Shown piece after piece: positions 24,800 through 32,890 of a stretch of DNA of 64,000 bases; the stretch's first letter is position 1; each line of letters opens with the position of its first letter. The translations under genes and the position numbers were made by a program. The notes beneath the pieces are model-generated. The model was given only the letters and a program-made list of their open reading frames with translations. It did no database searches and was not told the DNA's origin. Origin of the DNA: Streptomyces guryensis (GTDB lineage Bacteria; Actinomycetota; Actinomycetes; Streptomycetales; Streptomycetaceae); contig NZ_JAJSBI010000010.1 of assembly GCF_021261325.1 (NCBI RefSeq), positions 248,001-312,000 on the forward strand, in the 5' to 3' direction.

Positions 24800-25456
24800 G
24801 TGCTCTTGCTCGCTCTGGATACCGCAACCCCAGCCGTGACCGTCGCCCTGCACGACGGCACGGACGTCATCGCCTCGTCGAGCCAGGTGGACGCACGCCG
24901 GCACGGTGAGCTGCTGCTGCCGGCCGTCGACCGCGTGCTCACCGAGGCCGGGCTCAGGCTCGACGCCGTCACCGGCATCGTCGTGGGCATCGGTCCCGGC
25001 CCCTACACCGGGCTGCGCGTCGGCCTGATGACCGCGGACACCTTCGGGCTCGCGCTCGGAGTCCCCGTGCACGGCGTGTGCACGCTCGACGGTCTGGCGT
25101 ACGCGGCCGACATCGAGAAGGGCCCCTTCGTCGTGGCGACCGACGCCCGGCGCAAGGAGGTCTACTGGGCGACCTACGCCGACTCCCGCACCCGGCTGAC
25201 CGACCCCGCCGTCGACCGGCCCGCCGACATCGCGGACCGGGTGGCGGGACTGCCCGCCGTCGGCGCGGGCGCGCTGCTGTACCCGGAGACCTTCCCGAAC
25301 GCGCACGAGCCGGAGCATGTGTCGGCCGCCGCGCTCGCGGGTCTGGCCGCCGAGAGACTGGCCAAGGGCGAGGAACTGCCCGAGCCCCGGCCGCTGTATC
25401 TGCGCCGCCCGGACGCCCAGGTCCCCAAGAACTACAAGGTGGTCACCCCCAAGTGA
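24800..25456 (+). CDS. tsaB: tRNA threonylcarbamoyladenosine biosynthesis protein TsaB
   Basis: Non-catalytic ASKHA-fold partner of TsaD in t6A formation. N-terminus MLLLALDTATPAVTVAL, then GIGPGPYTGLRVGLMTADT, are TsaB signatures. 218 residues. It overlaps rimI as GTGA (start GTG at 25453, stop TGA at 25454), so translation of the two is probably coupled. Confidence 0.95.
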   Translation: MLLLALDTATPAVTVALHDGTDVIASSSQVDARRHGELLLPAVDRVLTEAGLRLDAVTGIVVGIGPGPYTGLRVGLMTADTFGLALGVPVHGVCTLDGLAYAADIEKGPFVVATDARRKEVYWATYADSRTRLTDPAVDRPADIADRVAGLPAVGAGALLYPETFPNAHEPEHVSAAALAGLAAERLAKGEELPEPRPLYLRRPDAQVPKNYKVVTPK

Positions 25457-25986
25457 CCGAACCCGTGACCTCTCGACTGCGCGAGATGCGCTGGTGGGAC
25501 ATCGACCGCGTGCTCGGACTGGAGAAGGACCTCTTCCCCGAGGACGCCTGGTCCCGCGGCATGTTCTGGTCCGAACTGGCCCATGCCCGCGGGCCCGAGG
25601 CGACCCGCCGCTATGTCGTCGCCGAGGACGACGAGGGGCAGATCGTCGGGTACGCGGGCCTGGCCGCCTCCGGAGACCTCGCCGACATCCAGACCATCGC
25701 CGTCGTCCGCGGCCAGTGGGGCACCGGCCTCGGCGGGCGGCTCCTCACCGAGCTGCTGCGGGCCGCCACCGCCTTCGAGTGCGCCGAAGTGATGCTGGAG
25801 TGCCGGATCGACAACATCCGCGCCCAGAAGCTCTACGAGCGCTTCGGCTTCGAGGCCATCGGTTTCCGGCGCGGCTACTACCAGCCGGGCAATGTGGACG
25901 CCCTCGTGATGCGCCTGACCACGCAACCCGACAGCGGCTCCGCCGCGGGCTCAACCTCCGAACAAGGAACCGAGATTCATGGCTGA
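25453..25986 (+). CDS. rimI: Ribosomal protein bS18 N-alpha-acetyltransferase RimI
   Basis: GNAT acetyltransferase. 177 residues from the GTG coupled to tsaB. LREMRWWDIDRVLGLEKDLFPEDAWS is a typical RimI start; the CoA-binding motif is VRGQWGTGLGGRLLTELL; ECRIDNIRAQKLYERFGFEAIGFRRGYY completes the GNAT core. Genetically linked to tsaB/tsaD in many bacteria. Its 3' end overlaps tsaD by 8 nt. Confidence 0.94.
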   Translation: MTEPVTSRLREMRWWDIDRVLGLEKDLFPEDAWSRGMFWSELAHARGPEATRRYVVAEDDEGQIVGYAGLAASGDLADIQTIAVVRGQWGTGLGGRLLTELLRAATAFECAEVMLECRIDNIRAQKLYERFGFEAIGFRRGYYQPGNVDALVMRLTTQPDSGSAAGSTSEQGTEIHG

Positions 25987-27076
25987 CGAACCCCTGGTCC
26001 TGGGGATCGAGACCTCCTGCGACGAGACCGGCGTCGGAATCGTCCGCGGCACCACCCTGCTGGCCGACGCCGTCGCGTCCAGTGTCGACGAGCACGCCCG
26101 CTTCGGCGGCGTCGTCCCGGAGGTCGCCTCCCGGGCGCACCTGGAAGCCATGGTGCCGACGATCGACCGCGCGCTGAAGGAGGCGGGGGTCAGCGCGAGG
26201 GACCTGGACGCCATCGCGGTCACCGCCGGTCCGGGCCTGGCCGGCGCCCTGCTGGTCGGCGTGTCGGCCGCGAAGGCGTACGCCTACGCGTTGGGCAAGC
26301 CGCTGTACGGCGTCAACCACCTCGCCTCGCACATCTGCGTGGACCAGTTGGAGCACGGGCCGCTGCCCGAGCCGACGATGGCGCTGCTGGTGTCCGGCGG
26401 GCACAGCTCGCTGCTGCTGTCGACTGACATCACTTCGGACGTACGTCCCCTGGGCGCGACCATCGACGACGCGGCGGGCGAGGCCTTCGACAAGATCGCG
26501 CGCGTGCTGAACCTCGGCTTCCCGGGCGGCCCGGTCATCGACCGTTACGCACGTGAGGGCGACCCGTCGGCGATCGCGTTCCCACGCGGGCTGACCGGTC
26601 CGCGCGACCCGGTGTACGACTTCTCCTTCTCCGGGCTGAAGACGGCCGTGGCCCGCTGGATCGAGGCCAAGCGGGCGGCGGGGGAGGAGGTGCCGGTGCG
26701 TGACGTGGCGGCCTCCTTCCAGGAGGCGGTCGTCGACGTGCTGACCCGCAAGGCCGTACGGGCCTGCAAGGACGAGGGCGTCGAGCACCTGATGATCGGC
26801 GGCGGTGTGGCCGCCAACTCGCGGCTGCGCGCGCTGGCGCAGGAGCGGTGCGAGGCGGCCGGCATCCGACTGCGCGTGCCGCGGCCGAAGTTGTGCACCG
26901 ACAACGGGGCGATGGTGGCGGCGCTCGGTGCGGAGCTGGTGGCCCGCGACCGGGCAGTGTCGAGCTGGGACCTGTCCGCCGACTCCTCGCTGCCGGTGAC
27001 GGAGGCGCATGTGCCCGGGCACCCGCACGACCACGACCATGTGCACGAGGTCAGCAAGGGGAACCTCTACTCGTGA
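25979..27076 (+). CDS. tsaD: tRNA N6-threonylcarbamoyladenosine transferase TsaD
   Basis: Transfers the threonylcarbamoyl group to A37 of ANN-decoding tRNAs. Signatures: LGIETSCDETGVGIV, the metal site NHLASH, VSGGHSSLL, FDKIARVLNLGFPGGP and IGGGVAANSRLR. 365 residues. Unusual: a short C-terminal tail rich in histidine (HVPGHPHDHDHVHE) extends beyond the usual end and may bind metal. The stop overlaps the start of the next gene as GTGA. Confidence 0.96.
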   Translation: MADEPLVLGIETSCDETGVGIVRGTTLLADAVASSVDEHARFGGVVPEVASRAHLEAMVPTIDRALKEAGVSARDLDAIAVTAGPGLAGALLVGVSAAKAYAYALGKPLYGVNHLASHICVDQLEHGPLPEPTMALLVSGGHSSLLLSTDITSDVRPLGATIDDAAGEAFDKIARVLNLGFPGGPVIDRYAREGDPSAIAFPRGLTGPRDPVYDFSFSGLKTAVARWIEAKRAAGEEVPVRDVAASFQEAVVDVLTRKAVRACKDEGVEHLMIGGGVAANSRLRALAQERCEAAGIRLRVPRPKLCTDNGAMVAALGAELVARDRAVSSWDLSADSSLPVTEAHVPGHPHDHDHVHEVSKGNLYS

Positions 27077-27330
27077 CGGTCGCGTTGATGTGGGAGGCAC
27101 GGTCGGCCGAGGGCCGGGGCGCGGAACTGCTCGCCTGGGCGCGGGCGCAGGAGCTCCCGGCGCGGCCGGTGCGTCGGGAGACCTTCCGGGCCCCGCAGGA
27201 CCGCGTCCTCGTCATCACCTGGTGGGACGCGGCCCACGACGCCGAGCTGCCCGAACTGCCCGAGCCGGACGGCGAGTTGGTCATGCGGGCGGTGCATCGG
27301 TGGCGGTTCGAGTCGGTGGGGGAGGGGTGA
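27073..27330 (+). CDS. Small conserved protein downstream of tsaD
   Basis: 85 residues from a GTG that overlaps the tsaD stop (GTGA). Product MTVALMWEARSAEGRGAELLAWA..., ending AVHRWRFESVGEG. It resembles a compact ferredoxin-like/dimeric alpha-beta fold, but I recognise no family. The coupled start suggests co-expression with tsaD. Its 3' end overlaps the convergent gene by 50 nt. Confidence 0.75.
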   Translation: MTVALMWEARSAEGRGAELLAWARAQELPARPVRRETFRAPQDRVLVITWWDAAHDAELPELPEPDGELVMRAVHRWRFESVGEG

Positions 27331-27787
27331 GGGGCGAGTACGCCAGCTGCCGCTCCCCGTCCTCGTCGGACACCCGCCACAGCAGCTTGCCGTGCCGTCG
27401 TTGCCAGAGGCCGCCGACGGCCGCCTTGGCCAGGTAGTCCGACGCCACCAGCAGAACGAAGACCCAGATGTCGGACCAGACGTAGACGAGGCCGGCGGCC
27501 AGCACGAAGAGGAAGACCGAGCGCACCGCGGTCTCTCCGCCGCCGGACGCAAGGCCGGGGTCCGGCAACGGGCCCGCGGACTCGAAGTCCCGGCGGTGGC
27601 CGAAACGGGTGGAGCGCACGAGTGCCGCGATGACCAGGAAGGCGACGGCCACGATCGCCGCGTTCTGCGTGTCGGCGGTCGACCACTGCCGGCCCTCCCG
27701 CGTGCCGACCGCCACCGCCGTACCGGCCACGGTCCCGGCCAGCTTCGCCGCACCTGACGCCAGTTCGTGGCGCACGTATCTGACCAT
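27281..27787 (-). CDS. Membrane protein of unknown function
   Basis: 168 residues. Three hydrophobic segments: AAKLAGTVAGTAVAVG (weak), NAAIVAVAFLVIAALV, and SVFLFVLAAGLVYVWSDIWVFVLLVASDYLA (probably two helices), followed by a Pro/Thr tail. No recognised domain. GGGGGACG precedes the ATG. Convergent with the tsaD-linked small gene. Confidence 0.75.
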   Translation of the reverse strand: MVRYVRHELASGAAKLAGTVAGTAVAVGTREGRQWSTADTQNAAIVAVAFLVIAALVRSTRFGHRRDFESAGPLPDPGLASGGGETAVRSVFLFVLAAGLVYVWSDIWVFVLLVASDYLAKAAVGGLWQRRHGKLLWRVSDEDGERQLAYSPLTPPPPTRTATDAPPA

Positions 27788-27815
27788 CGCGTCCCCCGGG
27801 TTCCTCGGCCCGGGG

Positions 27816-30119
27816 TCACCCGGCCCCCGACACCTCCGTCTCGCAGCGCAGGCGCCGCTCGGTGCCGAGCACCCGCACCGGGCCGGTGAGCTGGAGGTGC
27901 GCCGTGTGTCGTACCTCTGCGCTCGACGCGGCCAACCGTAGTTCGAGGGCGCCCGGCTCGACCACCCGGCGGCCTGAACGGTCGGTGAATGCCGACAGGT
28001 CGGTGTGGAAATGAAAGGTGACCCGGGAGGCCTCTCCCGGCTCCAGCTCCAGCCGCCGGTAGCCGATCAGGCGTACGTCAGGGCGGGTCACCGAGGCCAC
28101 CGGGTCGTGCAGGTACATCTGTACGACCTCCGCGCCCGCGCGCTCGCCCGTGTTGCGGACGGTGACCGCCACGTCGTACGCGCCGTTCGTGCCGATCTCC
28201 GCCCCGGCGGACTCGGACTCCCACGCGAACGTCGTGTACGAGCGGCCGTGGCCGAAGGCGTACAGCGGGGTCGGGTCGAGGTTGCTGACCTCGCCCGCCA
28301 GGCCCAGCGGGGGCTGGAGATACGTCCACGGCTGGCCTCCCGGGACCCGCGGGACACTCACCGGCAGGCGGCCCGACGGGTTGACGCGGCCCGACAGCAC
28401 TCCCGCCACCGCCGGGCCGCCCTCCTCCCCCGGGAAGAACGCCTGCACCACCGCGGCCAGCCGGCCGTGCCAGCGGCCCAGGGCGTACGGGCGGCCGGTG
28501 AGCAGGACGAGGACCACGGGAACTCCGGTGGTGACCAGGGCGTCCAACAAGTCGCCCTGTACGCCGGGCAGTTGAAGGTCCGTGACATCGCAGCCCTCGC
28601 CCGAGGTGCCCCGGCCGAACAGGCCCGCCCGGTCGCCGAGGACCGCCACGCACACGTCCGCCTCCGAGGTCCGCGCCACCGCCTCCTCGATCCCCGAAGG
28701 ATCCGGGTCCGAGGTGTCGCAGCCCTGAGCGAACGTCACCTTGGCGTCCGGGAGTTCGGCCCGCAGCGCCTCCAGGACGGTCGCGATCTCCACGCCCGTC
28801 GGCACGTCGGGGTGGTGCGCCAGGACGTGGGACGGGAAGGAGTAGCAGCCGAGCATCGCCAGCGCGTCGGACGCCCGCGGGCCGACCACCGCGACACGGG
28901 TGTCGGCCGGGAGGGGGAGGACCCCGTCCGGGTTGTCCAGGAGCACCACCGACTCCTCGGCCAGCCGGCGGGCCAGGGCCCGGTTCGCGGCCGAGTCCAG
29001 GTCGATCGCGGCGGCGGGCTCGGGGTCCCAGTCCTCGTCGAGGAGGCCCAGCTCGCACTTCTGGAGCAGCACCCGGCGGGCCGCGCGGTCGACCAGCGCC
29101 TGCGGGACCACTCCCGCTCGTACCGCCTCCAGCAGGGGCTTTCCGTAGCACTTGAGTGTCGGCAGCTCCACGTCGATACCGGCTGTCAGCGCCGCGTGCG
29201 CCGCCTCGGCGGGGGAGCCCGCCACCCGGTGCAGGGTCTGAAGGAATCCGATGCCGAAGTAGTCGGCGACCACCGTGCCGGTGAATCCCCACTGCTCCCG
29301 CAGGAGTTCCGTCAGCAGGGACGGGTCCGCGGAGGCCGGGATGCCGTCCGTGTCGGTGTACGCCGCCATGACCGAGCGGGCACCGCCCTCGCGCAGCGCC
29401 AGCTCGAACGGCGGCAGGGTCACGTCCGCGAACTCCCGGATCCCGGCCCGGACGGGCGCGAGATTGCGGGCGCCCGCCGAGGACGCGTACCCCGCGAAGT
29501 GCTTGAGCGTGGCGACGATCCCGGCGGACTCCAGGCCACGGACGTAGGCCGCGCCGACCGTGCCGACCAGGTACGGGTCCTCGCCGATCGTCTCCTCGAC
29601 CCGGCCCCAGCGCGGATCCCGTACGACGTCCAGGACCGGGGCGAGGCCCTGGTGGACGCCGGCCGCGCGCAGGTCGGCGCCGATGGCGCGGGCCATCTCC
29701 TCGACCAAGGGCGGATCGAAGGTGGCGCCCCAGGCCAGCGGGACGGGGTAGGCGGTGGCGCCCCAGGCGGTGAACCCGGCCAGGCACTCCTCGTGGGCGA
29801 CGGCCGGGATGCCGAACCGCCCTGCCCCGGCGATACGGCGCTGGGCGCGGGCCAGTGCCTGCGCGCCCAGCGCCGGGTCCACGGGGGCGGTGCCGTAGGA
29901 GCGGGTGAGCTGGCCCAGGCCGTAGGTGATCAGCTCCTCCCAGTCGTAGTCGGCGGTCATCTCGCTCTGCAGGGGCGCGACCCCGTCGCCATCCGTGGCG
30001 GCGCCCACCCACACGCCGTAGAGCTGGGCGGTCTTCTCCTCGAGGGTCATCCGGGAGAGGAGGTCGTCGACGCGGGCGGCGGCGGGCAGGGCGGGGTCAC
30101 GCCAGGGGGCGGTGGTCAT
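27816..30119 (-). CDS. Glycoside hydrolase family 3 (beta-glucosidase/beta-xylosidase)
   Basis: 767 residues from ATG at 30119 (AGGAG upstream; a further upstream in-frame start lacks one). No signal peptide, so intracellular. N-terminal GH3 barrel with GTVVADYFGIGF; the nucleophile is Asp286. Then the alpha/beta sandwich domain (VVLLDNPDGVLPL; VLLTGRPYALG) and a C-terminal fibronectin III-like domain (VTVRNTGERAGAEVVQMYL). It probably splits imported cello- or xylo-oligosaccharides. Divergent from the LacI-type regulator at 30272 and near a xylanase, which points to xylan/oligoxylose use. Confidence 0.93.
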   Translation of the reverse strand: MTTAPWRDPALPAAARVDDLLSRMTLEEKTAQLYGVWVGAATDGDGVAPLQSEMTADYDWEELITYGLGQLTRSYGTAPVDPALGAQALARAQRRIAGAGRFGIPAVAHEECLAGFTAWGATAYPVPLAWGATFDPPLVEEMARAIGADLRAAGVHQGLAPVLDVVRDPRWGRVEETIGEDPYLVGTVGAAYVRGLESAGIVATLKHFAGYASSAGARNLAPVRAGIREFADVTLPPFELALREGGARSVMAAYTDTDGIPASADPSLLTELLREQWGFTGTVVADYFGIGFLQTLHRVAGSPAEAAHAALTAGIDVELPTLKCYGKPLLEAVRAGVVPQALVDRAARRVLLQKCELGLLDEDWDPEPAAAIDLDSAANRALARRLAEESVVLLDNPDGVLPLPADTRVAVVGPRASDALAMLGCYSFPSHVLAHHPDVPTGVEIATVLEALRAELPDAKVTFAQGCDTSDPDPSGIEEAVARTSEADVCVAVLGDRAGLFGRGTSGEGCDVTDLQLPGVQGDLLDALVTTGVPVVLVLLTGRPYALGRWHGRLAAVVQAFFPGEEGGPAVAGVLSGRVNPSGRLPVSVPRVPGGQPWTYLQPPLGLAGEVSNLDPTPLYAFGHGRSYTTFAWESESAGAEIGTNGAYDVAVTVRNTGERAGAEVVQMYLHDPVASVTRPDVRLIGYRRLELEPGEASRVTFHFHTDLSAFTDRSGRRVVEPGALELRLAASSAEVRHTAHLQLTGPVRVLGTERRLRCETEVSGAG

Positions 30120-30156
30120 GAAACTCCTGCTCTGGTCGAGTGGGTGTGGCCCTCTC

Positions 30157-30210
30157 ACGAATGCTGGCAGACTCTGACGACGAATGTTTCGTTATGTAGG
30201 TCGAATGTTC
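30157..30210. promoter_or_regulatory. Cluster of CGAATG half-sites, candidate LacI-family operators
   Basis: Three near-identical half-sites, ACGAATG (30157), ACGAATG (30180) and TCGAATG (30201), lie 21-23 bp apart, two helical turns. The middle one is part of a palindrome, ACGAA-TGT-TTCGT (30180-30192); the third is a degenerate palindrome, CGAA-TGT-TCCG. They occupy the divergent gap between the GH3 and LacI genes and resemble the palindrome before the xylanase (31418-31430). Confidence 0.6.
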
Positions 30211-30258
30211 CGGGAACCTAAGGCGGTCCGGAGGCTTCGTCAAGAGGTCGTGCAGGGA

Positions 30259-30264
30259 TACGAT
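30259..30264 (+). promoter_or_regulatory. -10 box of a probable leaderless promoter of the LacI-family gene
   Basis: TACGAT 7 nt before the ATG at 30272, with TTCGTC 17 bp upstream (30236-30241) as a possible -35. Confidence 0.45.
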
Positions 30265-30271
30265 CGCCGCC

Positions 30272-31330
30272 ATGACACCCCCGGAGCCCGTTGAAACGCG
30301 GACGACAACCCCGGCGGCAGGCCGGTCGGCACAGACCGCGACGCTCGCCGAGATCGCCCGCGAGGCCGGCGTGTCCGCGCCGACTGTTTCGAAGGTCCTC
30401 AACGGCCGCGCGGACGTGGCCCCGGCCACCCGCAGCCGCGTCGAGGAACTGCTGCGCGCGCACGGCTACCGGCGCCGACGAGCCGAGGCGAGCCGCTCGC
30501 CCCTGATCGACCTGGTCTTCCACGAGCTGGAGAGCGCGTGGGCGCTGGAGGTCATCCGGGGCGTCGAGAACGTGGCCCGGGGCGCCGGGCTGAGCGTGGT
30601 GCTGAGCGAGAGCGCGGGGCGGCTGACGCCCGGGCGGACCTGGGCGGACCAGGTCGCCGCCCGCCGCCCGCACGGCGTGATCCTGGTGCTGTCCGGGCTC
30701 GACGAGTCCCAGCGGGCGCTGCTGACCAGCCGCTCCATCCCGTTCGTGGTGATGGACCCGGCCGGCGACCCCGGCGTCGACGTGCCGTCGATCGGTGCGA
30801 CCAACTGGCAGGGTGGTCTCGCCGCCACCCGGCACCTGATCGAACTCGGCCACACCCGCATCGGTGCCATAACGGGACCGTCCCGGATGATGTGCAGCCG
30901 CGCCCGCGTCGACGGCTACCGGGCCGCGCTGGAGACCGCAGGCCTCCCGGTCGACCCGGCACTGATCGCCACCGGCGACTTTCACCACGAGGCCGGCTAC
31001 CGGCAGGGACTGGAACTGCTGCGCCGACCGGACCGGCCGACCGCCGTCTTCGCCCTCAACGACCTCCAGGCGCTCGGCCTGTACGAGGCCGCGCGCGAAC
31101 TGGGCCTGCGCATCCCCGAGGACCTGAGCGTGGTCGGCTTCGACGATCTGCCCGTCGCGCGCTGGGTGGGGCCGCCGCTCACCTCCGTACGGCAGCCGCT
31201 GACGGAGATGGCCGAGGCGGCGGCCAGGCTCGTCCTCGACCTGGGGCGGGAGGAGGCGCCGGTGGCGACCCGGGTCGAGCTGGCGACCAGCCTGGTGGTG
31301 CGCAGCAGCACGGCGCCGCCACCGGCGTGA
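30272..31330 (+). CDS. LacI/GalR-family transcriptional regulator
   Basis: 352 residues. Helix-turn-helix with hinge: ATLAEIAREAGVSAPTVSKVLNGRADVAPATRSRVEELLRAHGY (from about residue 23). The periplasmic-binding-protein-like sensor domain follows (LIDLVFHELESAWALEVIRGVE; IGAITGP; GFDDLPVARWVGPPLTSVRQP). The gene is divergent from a GH3 enzyme and is followed by a xylanase. By position it most likely represses both and itself in response to xylo- or cello-oligosaccharides; related Streptomyces regulators are CebR and BxlR. Confidence 0.93.
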   Translation: MTPPEPVETRTTTPAAGRSAQTATLAEIAREAGVSAPTVSKVLNGRADVAPATRSRVEELLRAHGYRRRRAEASRSPLIDLVFHELESAWALEVIRGVENVARGAGLSVVLSESAGRLTPGRTWADQVAARRPHGVILVLSGLDESQRALLTSRSIPFVVMDPAGDPGVDVPSIGATNWQGGLAATRHLIELGHTRIGAITGPSRMMCSRARVDGYRAALETAGLPVDPALIATGDFHHEAGYRQGLELLRRPDRPTAVFALNDLQALGLYEAARELGLRIPEDLSVVGFDDLPVARWVGPPLTSVRQPLTEMAEAAARLVLDLGREEAPVATRVELATSLVVRSSTAPPPA

Positions 31331-31363
31331 CGTACGTGTCCTGGGTGGCCGGAAGTTGACGTA

Positions 31364-31392
31364 TTGACGGGTGGTGTGAGCGCCCCCACACT
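31364..31392 (+). promoter_or_regulatory. Candidate promoter of the xylanase gene
   Basis: TTGACG (31364-31369), 17-bp spacer, CACACT (31387-31392). The -10 matches only the two most important positions. A second TTGACG starts at 31356. Transcription would begin near 31399, placing the palindrome at 31418-31430 about 20-30 bp inside the transcribed region. Confidence 0.5.
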
Positions 31393-31417
31393 CCTCCGAA
31401 GCCAATCGGTTGCACGA

Positions 31418-31430
31418 CCGAAACTTTCGG
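31418..31430. promoter_or_regulatory. Xylanase operator palindrome
   Basis: CCGAAACTTTCGG, a perfect 6-1-6 palindrome 13 nt before the ATG. Its last two bases belong to the GGAGG ribosome binding site. A CGAAANTTTCG palindrome is a known conserved element of Streptomyces xylanase genes. Bound repressor here would block elongation or, as RNA, could mask the ribosome binding site. Confidence 0.75.
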
Positions 31431-31442
31431 AGGCAATCCGCG

Positions 31443-32810
31443 ATGAGATCTCTGAGAACACCTCTGAGCACATCTCTGAGAACAGGCTCATTCCTGGCGG
31501 CACTCGTCACCGGCGCCGCGCTGCTGTTCACGGCGCCGGTGGCGCACGCAGCCGACACGCCGCTGCGCGACCTCGCCGCCGCCAAGGGCAAGGTCATCGG
31601 CACGGCGGTGACCGGCTCCAAACTCACCGGCACGTACGGCGACCTCGCCGGGGCACAGTTCAACTCGCTGACCCCCGGGAACGCCATGAAGTGGGGCTCC
31701 GTCGAGCCGACCCGGGGCAGCTTCGACTGGACGGAGGCCGACCAGATCGTCGCCTTCGCGCAGGCCCACAACCAGCAGGTGCGCGGCCACACCCTGGTCT
31801 GGCACAACCAGAACCCCGGCTGGCTCACCAACGGCAGCTGGACCTCGGCCCAGCTCAGCAGCCTCCTCCAGAACCACATCTCCACCGAGGTCGGCCGCTA
31901 CAAGGGGAAGATCACCGCCTGGGACGTGGTCAACGAAGCCTTCAACGAGGACGGCACCTACCGCCCCACCCTCTGGTACGACGGCCTCGGCGCCGACTAC
32001 ATCGCCAACGCCCTGACCTGGGCGCACGCCGCCGACCCGGCCGCCAAGCTGTACATCAACGACTACAACGTCGAGGGCGTCAACGCGAAGTCGACCGCCC
32101 TGTACAACCTGGTGAAGGACCTGAAGAGCCGGGGCGTCCCGATCGACGGCGTCGGCCTCCAGGCGCATCTGATCCTCGGTCAGGTGCCCTCGTCGCTGCA
32201 GCAGAACATCCAGCGCTTCGCGGACCTCGGCGTCGACGTGTCGATCACCGAGCTGGACGTGCGCATGGCGCTCCCGGCGGACAGCGCGAAGCTCGCCCAG
32301 CAGGCCGCCGACTACAAGACGGTGCTGAACGCCTGCGTGGCGGTCACCCGGTGCGCGGGCGTCACCGTCTGGGGCTTCGCCGACTCCGACTCCTGGGTGC
32401 CGAGCACCTTCCCCGGCTACGGGGCGGCGACGCCGTACGACGAGAACTACGCGCCGAAACCGGCGTACCACGCGATCGCGGAGGCCCTCGGCGGTACGAC
32501 GACCACGCCGCCCACCGGTGCCTGCACGGCGACGTACAGCGTGACGAGCCAGTGGGACAGCGGGTTCACGGGCCAGGTGACGCTCGCCTGCTCGGGCGCC
32601 TCGCTGTCGTCATGGAAGGCCAACTGGACGTTCGGCGCAGGTCAGCGGATCACCCAGGCCTGGAACGCCACCTGCAGTCAGTCGGGTACGGCGGTGACGT
32701 GCACGAACGCCTCCTACAACGGCTCGGTGCCGGACGGCGGTTCGGTCAGCTTCGGGTTCAACGGGTCCTGGAGCGGCAGCAATCCGGTGCCGGCGGTGAC
32801 GCTGGGCTGA
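31443..32810 (+). CDS. Secreted endo-1,4-beta-xylanase, GH10 with C-terminal CBM2
   Basis: 455 residues from ATG at 31443 (GGAGG 10 nt upstream). The signal peptide ends at VAHA-ADTPL. GH10 catalytic barrel: acid/base Glu165 in WDVVNEAF, nucleophile Glu270 in SITELDVR, plus GHTLVWHNQNPGWL. After a short Thr/Pro linker, a CBM2 cellulose/xylan-binding module (about 362-455; CTATYSVTSQWDSGFTG, SSWKANWTFGAGQRITQAWNA) closes the protein. The enzyme attacks xylan outside the cell, producing xylo-oligosaccharides for import. Linked by operator-like sites to the LacI-type regulator. Confidence 0.95.
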   Translation: MRSLRTPLSTSLRTGSFLAALVTGAALLFTAPVAHAADTPLRDLAAAKGKVIGTAVTGSKLTGTYGDLAGAQFNSLTPGNAMKWGSVEPTRGSFDWTEADQIVAFAQAHNQQVRGHTLVWHNQNPGWLTNGSWTSAQLSSLLQNHISTEVGRYKGKITAWDVVNEAFNEDGTYRPTLWYDGLGADYIANALTWAHAADPAAKLYINDYNVEGVNAKSTALYNLVKDLKSRGVPIDGVGLQAHLILGQVPSSLQQNIQRFADLGVDVSITELDVRMALPADSAKLAQQAADYKTVLNACVAVTRCAGVTVWGFADSDSWVPSTFPGYGAATPYDENYAPKPAYHAIAEALGGTTTTPPTGACTATYSVTSQWDSGFTGQVTLACSGASLSSWKANWTFGAGQRITQAWNATCSQSGTAVTCTNASYNGSVPDGGSVSFGFNGSWSGSNPVPAVTLG

Positions 32811-32890
32811 GCGTGAGAATTTCCGAAGAAAACCGTTTCACGCCGTCCTCACTAACAATCCCCTAATAATTCGGACTTACGTTCCTGTCC

